Source of the DNA: Pedobacter jeongneungensis
GTDB lineage: Bacteria; Bacteroidota; Bacteroidia; Sphingobacteriales; Sphingobacteriaceae
Assembly (NCBI RefSeq): GCF_000633455.1
Contig: NZ_AYMG01000031.1
Coordinates: 1 to 64,000, forward strand
Direction of reading: 5' to 3'
DNA length: 64,000 bases
Numbering within the stretch: position 1 is the first letter of the stretch; the number at the start of each line of letters is the position of its first letter. A program made the translations under genes and the position numbers. The notes beneath the pieces are model-generated. The model did no database searches and was not told where the DNA came from. It saw only the letters and a list, made by a program, of their open reading frames with translations. Below, in pieces: positions 43,345 to 52,663 of this stretch.

Positions 43345-44754
43345 TTAAACCTGTGTTTGCACCTGGTTTTTCCGCTGCTTTTGAGACCTTCCGGTCAGGT
43401 ATTGCTGCGTTTTGATATTTTCCCACATAATGAGTTTATCCTCGACTTTTGAAAAAGCCCTGATATCTCCATCCTGGGAGATGACCAATCCAAGGGATGA
43501 GGGATGGTTCCAGCAATAAGCGATCATAGACCGGTGCCTGGTTCCATAATGCCTGGGATCATGGGGTTCCAGCGACTTCGGCGTTGCGGTAGCAGTGGAA
43601 GAAACGTAGATCTTGCGCGGCATCTTTTTTGCCCGGAGTACTGCGCCGAAGCCATTACTGACCATGCTGCGATTAAACAATACCACCCCATCCACACAGG
43701 TTTGGGAGGCAATAAAACTGATTGCTCCCTTGATCTCATCGCCAGTACCCTTTTTATCATAAAAAGAGCCTGTTTCCCGCAGGTATAGCGATTTACTTAC
43801 CGATCTTTTCCCCGAACTCAAATCACCCGCAATTTTGCTCTCGGCTACAAAGTTATCAATTGCAGCTCTGGCATGTGATACCATTGCCAGAGTTAAACGT
43901 TCATAGTGGATTCTGTATTTTACATCCAGGTCTGCGCTATCATCGGCAATCAATATAGCTCCCCCATGCTGATAATTCTGTATCTTGAGTAAAAGCCTTG
44001 AAAAGGTCTGGATCCAGAGCCCATCCAAAAAATTCTCCCAGTCTGCATAGCTTTCGGTTGGATGAACCTGCTCAATATAGCCCTTTACGGTAATCTTCAA
44101 AAAATCCGCATTCTTCCTTAACATTTTAGAAATCGGTCCAATAGTCAGGACATCCAGGTAACGCTTAACGAGAACATTGTGTTTTAGGGTAGCCAGGAGC
44201 TCGTAATCAAAAAGTACGTTCAGCGTCCCGATGTCACTTATAGAAACCTGAAAAAGGCCAGGCTGTTCTGAGCCTGTATCAGACTCATAGTTCAGAAAAT
44301 TCTGATAGTGCATCGCCTGATCAATCATCCCCCAGATATAAATAAGGCCCTCCTCGTTATAGTACACCGCAAGTGAGGAGCTGGCAGGGTCTGCTGCCTT
44401 GGAAAGCTTTGCAAGAGACTTTGTCGTCATCATAACATGGTGATCGAAAGCAATGCAGCTCCATCTTTCCGGAACAATGTGCCCCGGTGGTGCAGGATCT
44501 GGGTTTTCCGGATCGATGAAAGTCACTGTTACCCTGATCAGTTCACTTTCCTCTTTACACATGCTCGAATAGAAAAGACAGTCAAAAAGATCCTCAAGAA
44601 CTTTGAGCTCGGGAAGAGTCGAACTGCTTTTGGTCAGACGGAGCTTGTTCTGTACCAGAACTGCCAGGTCATTTGGGCGTGAATTTTCCAAGATACTATC
44701 GTTTAAACAATAAACAGACAAGATTAAAAATCGTTTGATAAATAATTCTCCCAA
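43345..44754 (-). CDS. Diadenylate-cyclase-domain (DAC)-like protein with large N-terminal sensor region
   Basis: The 469-residue protein has no signal peptide. Its C-terminal region (about 345-445) carries a DAC/DisA_N-like arrangement: VDGVVLF at 354-360, where DAC enzymes have the DGA motif, and GTRHRSM at 404-410, which is the RHR motif, followed by VISQDGDIRAF. Residues 1-330 form a sensor-like region, matching the architecture described for DACNV-type proteins in Bacteroidota. It could make c-di-AMP or a related dinucleotide; the DGV substitution leaves activity uncertain. The first candidate start is TTG 44754 and no early ATG exists, so TTG at 44721 or 44691 is possible. It is transcribed divergently from a large histidine kinase. 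Confidence 0.75.
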   Translation of the reverse strand: MGELFIKRFLILSVYCLNDSILENSRPNDLAVLVQNKLRLTKSSSTLPELKVLEDLFDCLFYSSMCKEESELIRVTVTFIDPENPDPAPPGHIVPERWSCIAFDHHVMMTTKSLAKLSKAADPASSSLAVYYNEEGLIYIWGMIDQAMHYQNFLNYESDTGSEQPGLFQVSISDIGTLNVLFDYELLATLKHNVLVKRYLDVLTIGPISKMLRKNADFLKITVKGYIEQVHPTESYADWENFLDGLWIQTFSRLLLKIQNYQHGGAILIADDSADLDVKYRIHYERLTLAMVSHARAAIDNFVAESKIAGDLSSGKRSVSKSLYLRETGSFYDKKGTGDEIKGAISFIASQTCVDGVVLFNRSMVSNGFGAVLRAKKMPRKIYVSSTATATPKSLEPHDPRHYGTRHRSMIAYCWNHPSSLGLVISQDGDIRAFSKVEDKLIMWENIKTQQYLTGRSQKQRKNQVQTQV

Positions 44755-44968
44755 AAACTAAAACCACACAATATGTTTTGTTAAAAGCACTTCATAATAT
44801 AGAACTACCAGAGCTACATCCCTTACCAACGAAACCTCAAGCTAGAGCCACTAACCAATTGATGAAACTGTTTTAGCATAAAAACAGCTGATGATTTACA
44901 GGCTTATGACCAATCTGCCTTTAGCCAATCCAATAAAACGTTAACTTTACGGATTTAATCCCAAGTTC

Positions 44969-47536
44969 ATGCCAACTACTCCTCCCTTTCTGGATCCGCA
45001 GCAAATTATCGACATATTTTCACAGATCAGCACGGCTACAGCACTACATATCGGCGAGGAAGCCCATATCCAGTTTGCCAATGACGCAATGCTCAGCATA
45101 TGGGGCAAGGACCGGTCAGTTATAGGCAAATCTCTTGAGGATGCCCTTCCCGAACTAAAAGGTCAGCCATTTATCGAAATGTTTGCAAAAGTGTGGATTG
45201 AGGGGCTAACCATATCAGGTTCAGACACTCCTGCCGAGCTTAACATAAATGGTGAGGATCAGTTATTCTATTTTGATTTTGAATACAGGGCTATACTTGA
45301 TGAAAACGGCAAAACTATCTGTATACTGCACACAGCCACTGATGTTACTGACCGGTTTTTAAAACAGAGCGCACTCCAGCAGGTAAATGAGCATGCCGAA
45401 TTCCTTAGGATAGAACAAGCGCTTAATGAAGAGCTCAATACCAAAAATGAGGACCTCTCTGCCGCACTAGAGGAAATTAGGGCAATCAATGATGAACTCC
45501 ATGCGACAAAGGAAAATCTACAATTACTAAACGATAAACTGGATGCCCGCGTTAAGGAAAGGACAGAAACGATTTCTTTTTTAAATCAGGAGCTTGAAGC
45601 TTCAAACGAAGAAATCAGGGCATCCAATGAAGAACTGATGGCCTCAAATGAGGAAATGCTGAAATTCAACCAGCAGCTCACAATGGTATATGAAAAACTA
45701 AAAATCAGCCAGGAAGAGGCAGCACTTGCCATAGATGCCGCAGGTTTGGGTACCTTTGATTTCAACCCCCTTAATGGTAGCTTTTCGGCGAATGACAAGC
45801 TCCGGAAATGGTTTGGAATCGAGGGAGACTGGCTTGAGCTGGAAAAAGCGCTACAGGTCATAGCAGAAAAAGACAGGGTAAGGGTAAGGGCCGCGATATC
45901 GCATTCACTTGACTTCAGTTCCGGCGGAGATTATGAAATCGACTATCAGATCATCAATCCAAAAGATCCTAGGCCCAGGATAATCAAAGCCAAAGGTAAA
46001 ACACATTTTGATGCCGATAAAAAGCCCATCCGCCTGAGCGGGGTACTACAGGATGTTACAGAACAGGTTACCGGGCAGGAAAAGACTGAGCTGCTCATTA
46101 AGAACCTGGCAGCGAGCGAGCAAAAATTCCGCAGGTTAATCCAACAGGCTCCGGTTGCGATTAACGTTTTTAGGGGGCATGAACTTATCGTGGAAAGCGC
46201 TAACGAGAGAATGCTTGAAATATGGAACAGGACAGCTGAAATAGAGGGAAAGAGATTTGATGAGGTATTGCCCGAGATCGCAGACCAGCCCTTCATCAAA
46301 ATCCTTCACGGTGTTCTGGATTCAGGGTTGCCGTATCATGGCCTGGAAAGCAGAGCCGTCATCATCAAGGACAATATCCCACAGGAACGCTACTTTAACT
46401 TCATCTATCAGCCTATAGAAGAAGCTGGCAAGATCTCAAGCATCCTACAAGTGGTTACCGAAGTTACCGAACAGGTAAATGCGAGAAAAGAGATATCAGA
46501 GGCAAATACCAGGCTGAGCATCGCCATGGACGCTGGCTCCCTTGGATCAACGGAGGTTGATCTGGCAAGCGGAACAATGAAATACAACGAGCAGTTTAGG
46601 CGCATCTTCGGAAAAAAACCAGATGAGGATTTCGTGTATTCGGATATGTTTGAGGCGATGCTTCCCCAATATCGGGATCCGATCAGGGAACTGGTTAGTA
46701 TTGCCAAAGAAAACCACAGCATATACAAGGGAGAGTACGAAATCATGTGGCCGGACGGATCGGTCCATTGGATCAGTGCCCATGGCAGGGCAAGATACGA
46801 TGATCAGGGAAAACCCGTCAAAATGGTCGGTGTGCTTTCCGATATCACAGAACTCAAAGCAGACGAGCAGCGAAAAAACGATTTTATCGGAATGGTTAGC
46901 CACGAGCTGAAAACTCCACTGACCTCTCTGACGGGCTATGTACAGCTCCTATACAGCAAGGCACAAAAAAATGGGGATAGTTTTGCCTCCACGGCATTAG
47001 ACAAAGCCAATAACCAGCTAAAAAAGATGACTGGCATGATCAACAGCTTTCTCAATGTATCAAGACTGGAATCTGGAAAAATCCATATCGAGAAACAGAA
47101 CTTTGATCTCTCCGGACTGGTGAGTGAGATGGAGGCTGAGTTCAAGGTAACGGCCAACAGCCACCACTTAGTCTTCGAACAAATCGGAGAGGTATTGGTA
47201 AATGCCGATCGAGATAAGATCGGTCACGTGGTGACCAACCTGATCAGCAATGCGGTAAAATATTCTCCAGTGGGAACCACAATCAATATTACCTGCAAAA
47301 AAGAAGACAGCAAAGCAACCGTTTCGGTTAGCGACCAGGGAAGCGGGATCAAAAAGGAAGATAAGGATAAACTTTTCGAGCGCTATTACCGTGTAACCGA
47401 TCAGTCACTTACGATAGCCGGCTTTGGGATCGGACTTTACCTCTGTGCCGAGATCATCAGCAGGCACAACGGCGAAATTTGGTTAGAGAGCGAGCTGGGC
47501 AGGGGATCCACCTTTTACTTTAGCCTCCCCCTGTAG
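44969..47536 (+). CDS. Orphan sensor histidine kinase with four PAS domains
   Basis: The 855-residue soluble protein has PAS 1 (about 10-130), a long coiled coil rich in Glu, Asn and Leu (about 135-245), PAS 2 (about 250-370), PAS 3 (about 380-505) and PAS 4 (about 510-630), then HisKA with phospho-acceptor His645 in VSHELKTPLTSL and HATPase with NLISNAVKYS, DQGSGI and GFGIGLYL boxes. No receiver domain or adjacent regulator is present. It should sense one or more cytoplasmic ligands or redox states. It is divergent from the DAC-like gene, so the two may share a promoter region and perhaps a signal. Confidence 0.95.
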   Translation: MPTTPPFLDPQQIIDIFSQISTATALHIGEEAHIQFANDAMLSIWGKDRSVIGKSLEDALPELKGQPFIEMFAKVWIEGLTISGSDTPAELNINGEDQLFYFDFEYRAILDENGKTICILHTATDVTDRFLKQSALQQVNEHAEFLRIEQALNEELNTKNEDLSAALEEIRAINDELHATKENLQLLNDKLDARVKERTETISFLNQELEASNEEIRASNEELMASNEEMLKFNQQLTMVYEKLKISQEEAALAIDAAGLGTFDFNPLNGSFSANDKLRKWFGIEGDWLELEKALQVIAEKDRVRVRAAISHSLDFSSGGDYEIDYQIINPKDPRPRIIKAKGKTHFDADKKPIRLSGVLQDVTEQVTGQEKTELLIKNLAASEQKFRRLIQQAPVAINVFRGHELIVESANERMLEIWNRTAEIEGKRFDEVLPEIADQPFIKILHGVLDSGLPYHGLESRAVIIKDNIPQERYFNFIYQPIEEAGKISSILQVVTEVTEQVNARKEISEANTRLSIAMDAGSLGSTEVDLASGTMKYNEQFRRIFGKKPDEDFVYSDMFEAMLPQYRDPIRELVSIAKENHSIYKGEYEIMWPDGSVHWISAHGRARYDDQGKPVKMVGVLSDITELKADEQRKNDFIGMVSHELKTPLTSLTGYVQLLYSKAQKNGDSFASTALDKANNQLKKMTGMINSFLNVSRLESGKIHIEKQNFDLSGLVSEMEAEFKVTANSHHLVFEQIGEVLVNADRDKIGHVVTNLISNAVKYSPVGTTINITCKKEDSKATVSVSDQGSGIKKEDKDKLFERYYRVTDQSLTIAGFGIGLYLCAEIISRHNGEIWLESELGRGSTFYFSLPL

Positions 47537-47574
47537 CATTTAAAATAGCTTAATCTCTTTTAATTAACACTTAA

Positions 47575-47904
47575 GTAACGCCGGAACTGAAGAAGATCAC
47601 AGCCTGTATCAGTTCTCTAAAGATAATAATTTTAAATTCCCTCAAACATCATAAGTGTAGTGAAGATGGAGAAGGATTAATGGTCGCGGTAATAGATGAG
47701 GGACCGGGAATTCCAGCCAGTGAAAAAGAAAAGATTTTCTGTGGCTATTACAGGTCCAAAAACAAACCGACAATCTCTCGATTCGGGATCGGACTGTTTC
47801 TGCGCCGGGAAATCATCACAAGGCATAACGGCTATATTTGGGTTGAGAGCGAAAACGGAAAAGGCGCAAAGATCCTCATCACCCTGTCTGAGTACACTGC
47901 ATAA
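47575..47904 (+). pseudogene. Decayed C-terminus of a PAS-type histidine kinase
   Basis: An open frame (after the TAA at 47572-47574) reads like an HATPase domain: a worn N box (ILNSLKHHKCSEDG), then VAVIDEGPGIP (G1), and SRFGIGLFLRREIITRHNGYIWVESENGKG (G2 and the final strands). The nearest kinase just upstream has the matching GFGIGLYLCAEIISRHNGEIWLES region. The N box lacks the Asn-Ala-x-Lys-Tyr-Ser core and no HisKA precedes it, so it cannot be an active kinase. ATG 47680 could start a 74-residue product. It is most likely a leftover of a tandem kinase duplication. It fills part of the 529-base spacer 47537-48065; the rest is AT-rich with nothing else visible. Confidence 0.75.
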
Positions 47905-48065
47905 CAATTAAACGCCCTCTTCTTGAAAACCCCTACAAAACACTGATTACCAAAACATTACCATATAGCTGAAAACAAGGAATAAAAACCTAATTATAGG
48001 TACACTTTCATTTTTTTATTATATGCTAATTTATAACCGAACTATTTTTCTGCATATAACTCAAA

Positions 48066-49496
48066 TCAACAAACTCTAACTACCTGCATATCCAACAGTT
48101 CGCTAAGCTTCTCTATCTTATCTGCAATGTGACCTACTCCTACAGCACAATGATGCGCTGGTCCGTTAAGGTTCCATTCATTTACAAACCTCCTCGCCCC
48201 AATACTGAATTTGTAGCGGCTATTGGTATTTCCGATCTGCAGAATAGGGCCTTTCACTGATTCACCTTCTGCTACCAGCAACATAAGCTTTCCATCCTTT
48301 GTTTCTGCCACTGACAGTAAGGTGACCGGACCATTCTTCACGGACATTTCTACCGATAAACCTCTGCCAACTTTTCCATGGTATACCTTAAGCGGCTTCA
48401 CTTTTGTTTTTCCTTCTGCGATAGCAATGTGGCCAGGCCCATCATGCCCCATTAAAACTATATCATCTTTGAAATCCATAGCATAATATTCTGTAAAGGA
48501 ACCGCCAGCCCCAAAGCTGTCCATGATTTTCATCGCCTGCACGTTTTTTATCTCATATTCTCCTGCTACAGGAATCCCGCGGGCCGTAAGCAACGAGTTG
48601 CCTAAAATAATCGAGCTGATCGTATCTTCATTTTCTTTGTTTCCTGTCCCTTTATAATAGTATGCAAATGAGCCAAGTTTATATTTTTCGGCAAGTAGGT
48701 CTAATGCAATTGATGTTCTTGAAGATTCTTGAAGATCTTCGAGAGAACAATCGGCCTGTATATCGAACTGTATCTTGAAATGTTCAATCCTTTCTGCAAC
48801 TTCATTCTCTGTTACCGTTTTTCTAAGTGATGCCAGTTCTTCCACCTCAAGCATTTCGATATGCCCCCCGAAATAAGCATACTGTTTGGTTATATCGGTG
48901 TAGATATCGAGCATACCACTGTAATAATGTCCCAAGCAGCCCATACGATTGTACGACATGATATTTTTAACCTTTGCAGCCTCCACCCATTGGGCTACCT
49001 CATTCCATAATTCTTCATCACCATTGAGCATACCTGTGATCTGGTGGAATTTTATACCGGTGCGGTTGAATACATTTGCAATTTCGGGAACCGGACAGGC
49101 AGAACAAAATGCCAGCCACTCTCCTGTCATTTTTACACTATCGCCCATTTGATTAAATTTTTCGTAATCAATAGCGGCCTCCGGAGAAATATTCAGAATG
49201 ATTACAGGAACTTTTGCCTTTTGTACCACAGGTAATACCGTTGATGAAAGTGCATAGGTGCTTACGTAAAGAAATATAAGATCAACGCTTTCGTTCCTGA
49301 AACGGTCGCCGGCATCAAAAGCTTTATCAATATTATCTACAATCCCAATGTTAACTACCTCAGGATGAAAAGCTTTAATTTTTTTCTCAATAATAGAAAG
49401 ATAGTTTTCTAACCTCTTCTCCAGGCCCTCAAATTGATCCCAGTAAGTATCCAGGCCGATACCGAACAGACCAATCTTCAATGTATTTTTGCGCAT
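48066..49496 (-). CDS. L-fucose/L-arabinose isomerase-family protein
   Basis: The 476-residue protein belongs to the arabinose/fucose isomerase fold: LKIGLFGIGLDTYWDQF at the start and VDLIFLYVSTYALSSTVLPVVQKAKVPVIIL near 71-101, and a late GHDGPGHIAIAEGKTKV with the GHxxxG-type catalytic His region, ending in a second HHCAVGVGH motif. It lies in a sugar-catabolism neighbourhood (AraC regulator, mannonate dehydratase, LacI). The substrate is uncertain: a pentose, a fucose-type hexose or a uronate-derived sugar are all possible. The 438-base spacer 49497-49934 upstream is AT-rich without a clear motif. Confidence 0.85.
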   Translation of the reverse strand: MRKNTLKIGLFGIGLDTYWDQFEGLEKRLENYLSIIEKKIKAFHPEVVNIGIVDNIDKAFDAGDRFRNESVDLIFLYVSTYALSSTVLPVVQKAKVPVIILNISPEAAIDYEKFNQMGDSVKMTGEWLAFCSACPVPEIANVFNRTGIKFHQITGMLNGDEELWNEVAQWVEAAKVKNIMSYNRMGCLGHYYSGMLDIYTDITKQYAYFGGHIEMLEVEELASLRKTVTENEVAERIEHFKIQFDIQADCSLEDLQESSRTSIALDLLAEKYKLGSFAYYYKGTGNKENEDTISSIILGNSLLTARGIPVAGEYEIKNVQAMKIMDSFGAGGSFTEYYAMDFKDDIVLMGHDGPGHIAIAEGKTKVKPLKVYHGKVGRGLSVEMSVKNGPVTLLSVAETKDGKLMLLVAEGESVKGPILQIGNTNSRYKFSIGARRFVNEWNLNGPAHHCAVGVGHIADKIEKLSELLDMQVVRVC

Positions 49497-49934
49497 CTTT
49501 ATTTTTGTTTCTATTTTTTATGGGCAGAATGATGTTTATCTGAAATTTTACCGATACCGCGACCTTCACGTTAATGATCAAACAATCGGAAACATTTTTT
49601 AATGAATGTTTTAACGTAAAAAGATCCTGCAATTTTTATTTATTTGGTTAGGTAAAATCTTGTAATTATTTTCCGCTAAATCTACCGCTTGACTCAACAT
49701 GAATAAATACACTTTTTGATCATTGAGATTCATATTTTGATTTTTATTACTTATTCACTAATAAATATATTATTTATTCAAAAAAAATACAATAAATCAA
49801 TAGCCTATTTTATATTAAATTAGTTACAATTCTTTTTTAAGAAGTCGCAGTTTCATTTTGCACTAAAAAACGCATGATGAATAGCCTAGCTGATTAGCTA
49901 AACAAATGCATAACAATCAGGCTTAGTTTCAGCA
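49497..49934. other. 438-base AT-rich spacer between isomerase and AraC gene
   Basis: It lies between the start of the isomerase gene and the stop of the AraC regulator, both on the minus strand. The sequence is strongly AT-rich and should hold the isomerase promoter. I see no long open frame, hairpin or convincing repeat. Confidence 0.5.
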
Positions 49935-50834
49935 CTAGTCTTGTCTATTTAAAAATTCTTTTCTATATCTTGATGGCGAAAGGTTCATCTTTGATTTGAA
50001 CAGTCTGGAAAAATAATATTCAGATTCGAAGCCGTTCTGATAGGCGATATCGCAAATACCCAGATCGGTTTCGAGCAGCATTTTAGCCGCTTTTTGAATT
50101 TTGAGGTTTAGCTGGTACTGGCCCGGCGACTGACCAGTAATTTCTTTAAATGATTTTCTAAACCAGGCATAACTTACGTTATGCTTTTCGGCAAGTTTTT
50201 CGGGAGAAATATCGCTATTCAGATTTTCGTGAATGCTGTATTTAATGTTATTAATAATTTGTGCCTTGCGGCTGCTCGATTGTAATTTTAAAAGTGCAGA
50301 TGCATATACAAGCCCCAAAAGCTGAATGGTTAAACAGCCTGCCAATTGGTTGCTGCCCATTCCATCAAACTTAATGGTATCAATCAGCTGGATAAAAATA
50401 TTGATGAATTCGGCATTAAAACCCATGTAAATTAATGGGTGTTCTGCACTAAAACAATCCTGTTTCATGAGGTGGTTGGCATAACTTCCACCAAAACCTA
50501 CCCAATACTCGCTCCATCCGTTTTTTTCATCTGGTTTAAAGCGGTGCCAGATACCTGGATACAGGAAGAAAATGGTTCCTGGCTGCACATCTACCTTACC
50601 TATAAATTCGGCTTCAAAAGTACCTGTCCCTGATGCAATATAAACAAGCTGATACTCTGAAAGTACCCTACCTTTGGAATAATCAAAAAAGTACGCATCG
50701 GGGTGCACGGCATCGGGATATTTTTTGCCTGCCGGATGGATGTAATGGCCCACATTTAATATAGAAATACCCCAATCAGGTTGTTTAGCATCAGCTTCCG
50801 TGCCCGGGGTGATGTATTTGCGAAAAGTGTCCAT
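49935..50834 (-). CDS. AraC-family transcriptional regulator with cupin sensor domain
   Basis: The 299-residue protein has an N-terminal cupin/arabinose-binding-type domain (HYIHPAGKKYPD near 29-40, and YQLVYIASGTGTFEAEFIGKVDVQPGTIFFLYPGIWHRF) and a C-terminal AraC DNA-binding module (SPEKLAEKHNVSYAWFRKSFKEITGQSPGQYQLNLKIQ and ICDIAYQNGFESEYYFSRLFKSKMNLSPSRYRKEF). It is located between the isomerase and mannonate dehydratase genes, so a sugar-catabolism role is likely. The effector is unknown. Confidence 0.9.
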   Translation of the reverse strand: MDTFRKYITPGTEADAKQPDWGISILNVGHYIHPAGKKYPDAVHPDAYFFDYSKGRVLSEYQLVYIASGTGTFEAEFIGKVDVQPGTIFFLYPGIWHRFKPDEKNGWSEYWVGFGGSYANHLMKQDCFSAEHPLIYMGFNAEFINIFIQLIDTIKFDGMGSNQLAGCLTIQLLGLVYASALLKLQSSSRKAQIINNIKYSIHENLNSDISPEKLAEKHNVSYAWFRKSFKEITGQSPGQYQLNLKIQKAAKMLLETDLGICDIAYQNGFESEYYFSRLFKSKMNLSPSRYRKEFLNRQD

Positions 50835-51061
50835 AATCTGGTTAGTTATTCAGAATATCTAAACTAAACAAAACTCCATTAAGCGCCGCTAATTTTGATA
50901 AATTATATCAAAAAGTACATCAAAAATTCCAAAACATGCAAAATTAAAAACAATATTTGGGTCTGCAATTTAAATCAGTTTAAGCTACTACATATTAAAA
51001 TATCCTTCAAATAGCAAGGTAAAAAGCACTAAATATGGAGTAAAGTAATTTCTATTGATTA

Positions 51062-52225
51062 CTAATAGTTACCCGTAATGCCAATTTCGAGACCACGTAA
51101 TTCTGCCAGCCCGCGCAAGCGGCCAATTGCCGAATAACCGGGGTTGGTTTGTTTAGCCAGGTCATCTAACATCTGGTGACCATGGTCTGGCCTGAAAGGA
51201 ATGGGTATATTTCTTAACGCATTTTCTTCAGATAAGGCCTTCATAATTGCATACATATTCACGTCGCCGCCTAGATGGTCGGCTTCATAAAAACTGCCAT
51301 CTTCATCTTTGGTTACATTGCGCAGGTGGGCAAAATAAACTCGTTCTTTTACTGCATTAAAAATCTCCAGTGCATTATTATCTACCCCAGCCCCTAAAGA
51401 ACCTGTACAAAAGCACACACCGTTAAATGGCTGATCCACATTGCGAAGAATGTAGTTAAAATCATCAAGTGTACTGGCAATTCTTGGTAAACCTAAAATG
51501 GGATAAGGGGGATCATCCGGGTGAATGGTCATTTTAATACCTTCTTCGGTACATACTTCTGCTATTGATGAAAGGAAATAGACCAGGTTTTCCCGTAGTC
51601 CATTAAATCCGATTGCTTTATATTCATTGATGCTGTTGCGGAGTGTTTCAAGCTCAATCTCCTTTTCATTGGGAATTCCCATCAGCACATTGATCCTCAG
51701 ATCGGTTAATTGCTGCTGATTTAAGGTCGCAAATTTACTTGCTGCACGTTCCAAAACCGAGTGTGGGTAGTCCGTATCGGCACCTGTTCTTTTAAGGATA
51801 TACAGATCGAAAATGGCCAGATCGATCCAGTTGAAGTACAAGGCTTTAGAACCGTCTTTCATTTCAAGATCCAGCTGGGTGCGTGTCCAATCCAAAACCG
51901 GCATAAAATTATAACACACGGTTTTTATGCCACAAGCAGAAAGATTTTTAAGTGAGGTTTTATAGTTTTCAATAAATTTACCTGCATCTGCCCTGCGGGT
52001 TTTAATCGCTTCGTGCACGGGCACACTTTCAACCACCGACCAGGTTAATCCGGCGGCTTCAATAATGGCTTTTCTTTCTTTAATATCTTCAAGGGGCCAA
52101 ACTTCACCATGTGGAATATGGTGCAATGCGGTTACAATTCCTGTAGCACCTGCCTGTTTCACATCTTGCAGGCTTACCGGATCGTTAGGTCCATACCAAC
52201 GCCAGGTTTGTTCTAGTTTTTTCAT
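51062..52225 (-). CDS. uxuA: Mannonate dehydratase
   Basis: The 387-residue protein has the UxuA hallmarks: WRWYGPNDPVSLQDVKQAGATGIVTALHHIPHGEVW at the start, then MTIHPDDPPYPILGLPRI near 235-252, and GVCFCTGSLGAGVDNN near 278, which supplies the metal ligands, and FRPDHGHQM near the C-terminus. It is slightly shorter than some family members but appears complete. It dehydrates D-mannonate to 2-keto-3-deoxygluconate in hexuronate catabolism, fed by D-glucuronate after isomerase and reductase steps. It is in line with a LacI regulator upstream (119-residue gene between). Myo-inositol oxygenase at 58909 could supply the glucuronate. Confidence 0.93.
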   Translation of the reverse strand: MKKLEQTWRWYGPNDPVSLQDVKQAGATGIVTALHHIPHGEVWPLEDIKERKAIIEAAGLTWSVVESVPVHEAIKTRRADAGKFIENYKTSLKNLSACGIKTVCYNFMPVLDWTRTQLDLEMKDGSKALYFNWIDLAIFDLYILKRTGADTDYPHSVLERAASKFATLNQQQLTDLRINVLMGIPNEKEIELETLRNSINEYKAIGFNGLRENLVYFLSSIAEVCTEEGIKMTIHPDDPPYPILGLPRIASTLDDFNYILRNVDQPFNGVCFCTGSLGAGVDNNALEIFNAVKERVYFAHLRNVTKDEDGSFYEADHLGGDVNMYAIMKALSEENALRNIPIPFRPDHGHQMLDDLAKQTNPGYSAIGRLRGLAELRGLEIGITGNY

Positions 52226-52287
52226 AAGTGTATGATTACACAGATTTATATGATTACAACGATAGAGGGATTACTCTGATAATGTGG

Positions 52288-52647
52288 TTACACACTAAGC
52301 TTTTGCTGAGTTAAACACAGGCTATCTTCCCGGAGTTTAATGTAAGAGGATACAATACTCAGCATCATTTCATGGTAGCAGTTTGTGCTTTCCTGATCTG
52401 TACATACCGAAACCATACTGGCGTTACTATCATCATTTTGGCCATAAGTAATATTAAATGTTGACGTATAAAGCCACTCAGGCAGGTTTTCTGTACTAAG
52501 CATGACTTTACAGCTTGCCACATAAACGCCAGGCCTGTTGCCATCAACACGCCACGTATAAGCTAATGGTAACGTTACAATGCCGAAATCAGGCAGATCA
52601 ACCAATACATTTACCTCTTTTACCATATTTTCTTTCCCGCTTACCAT
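52288..52647 (-). CDS. Hypothetical protein between LacI regulator and mannonate dehydratase
   Basis: The 119-residue frame begins 16 bases after the LacI stop and ends 62 bases before the UxuA start, in the same direction. It has no signal peptide; a beta-rich character (VNVLVDLPDFGIVTLPLAY) and two Cys near the C-terminus (VCTDQESTNCYHE). I recognise no family. Position in the operon and good codon use support it as a real gene. Confidence 0.6.
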   Translation of the reverse strand: MVSGKENMVKEVNVLVDLPDFGIVTLPLAYTWRVDGNRPGVYVASCKVMLSTENLPEWLYTSTFNITYGQNDDSNASMVSVCTDQESTNCYHEMMLSIVSSYIKLREDSLCLTQQKLSV

Positions 52648-52663
52648 TGCTATCCTTTTAAGC

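Noticed and set aside
52365-52550. Alternative 61-codon minus-strand gene inside the 119-residue gene
   Set aside because: It is in another frame of a longer gene that fits the operon spacing better.
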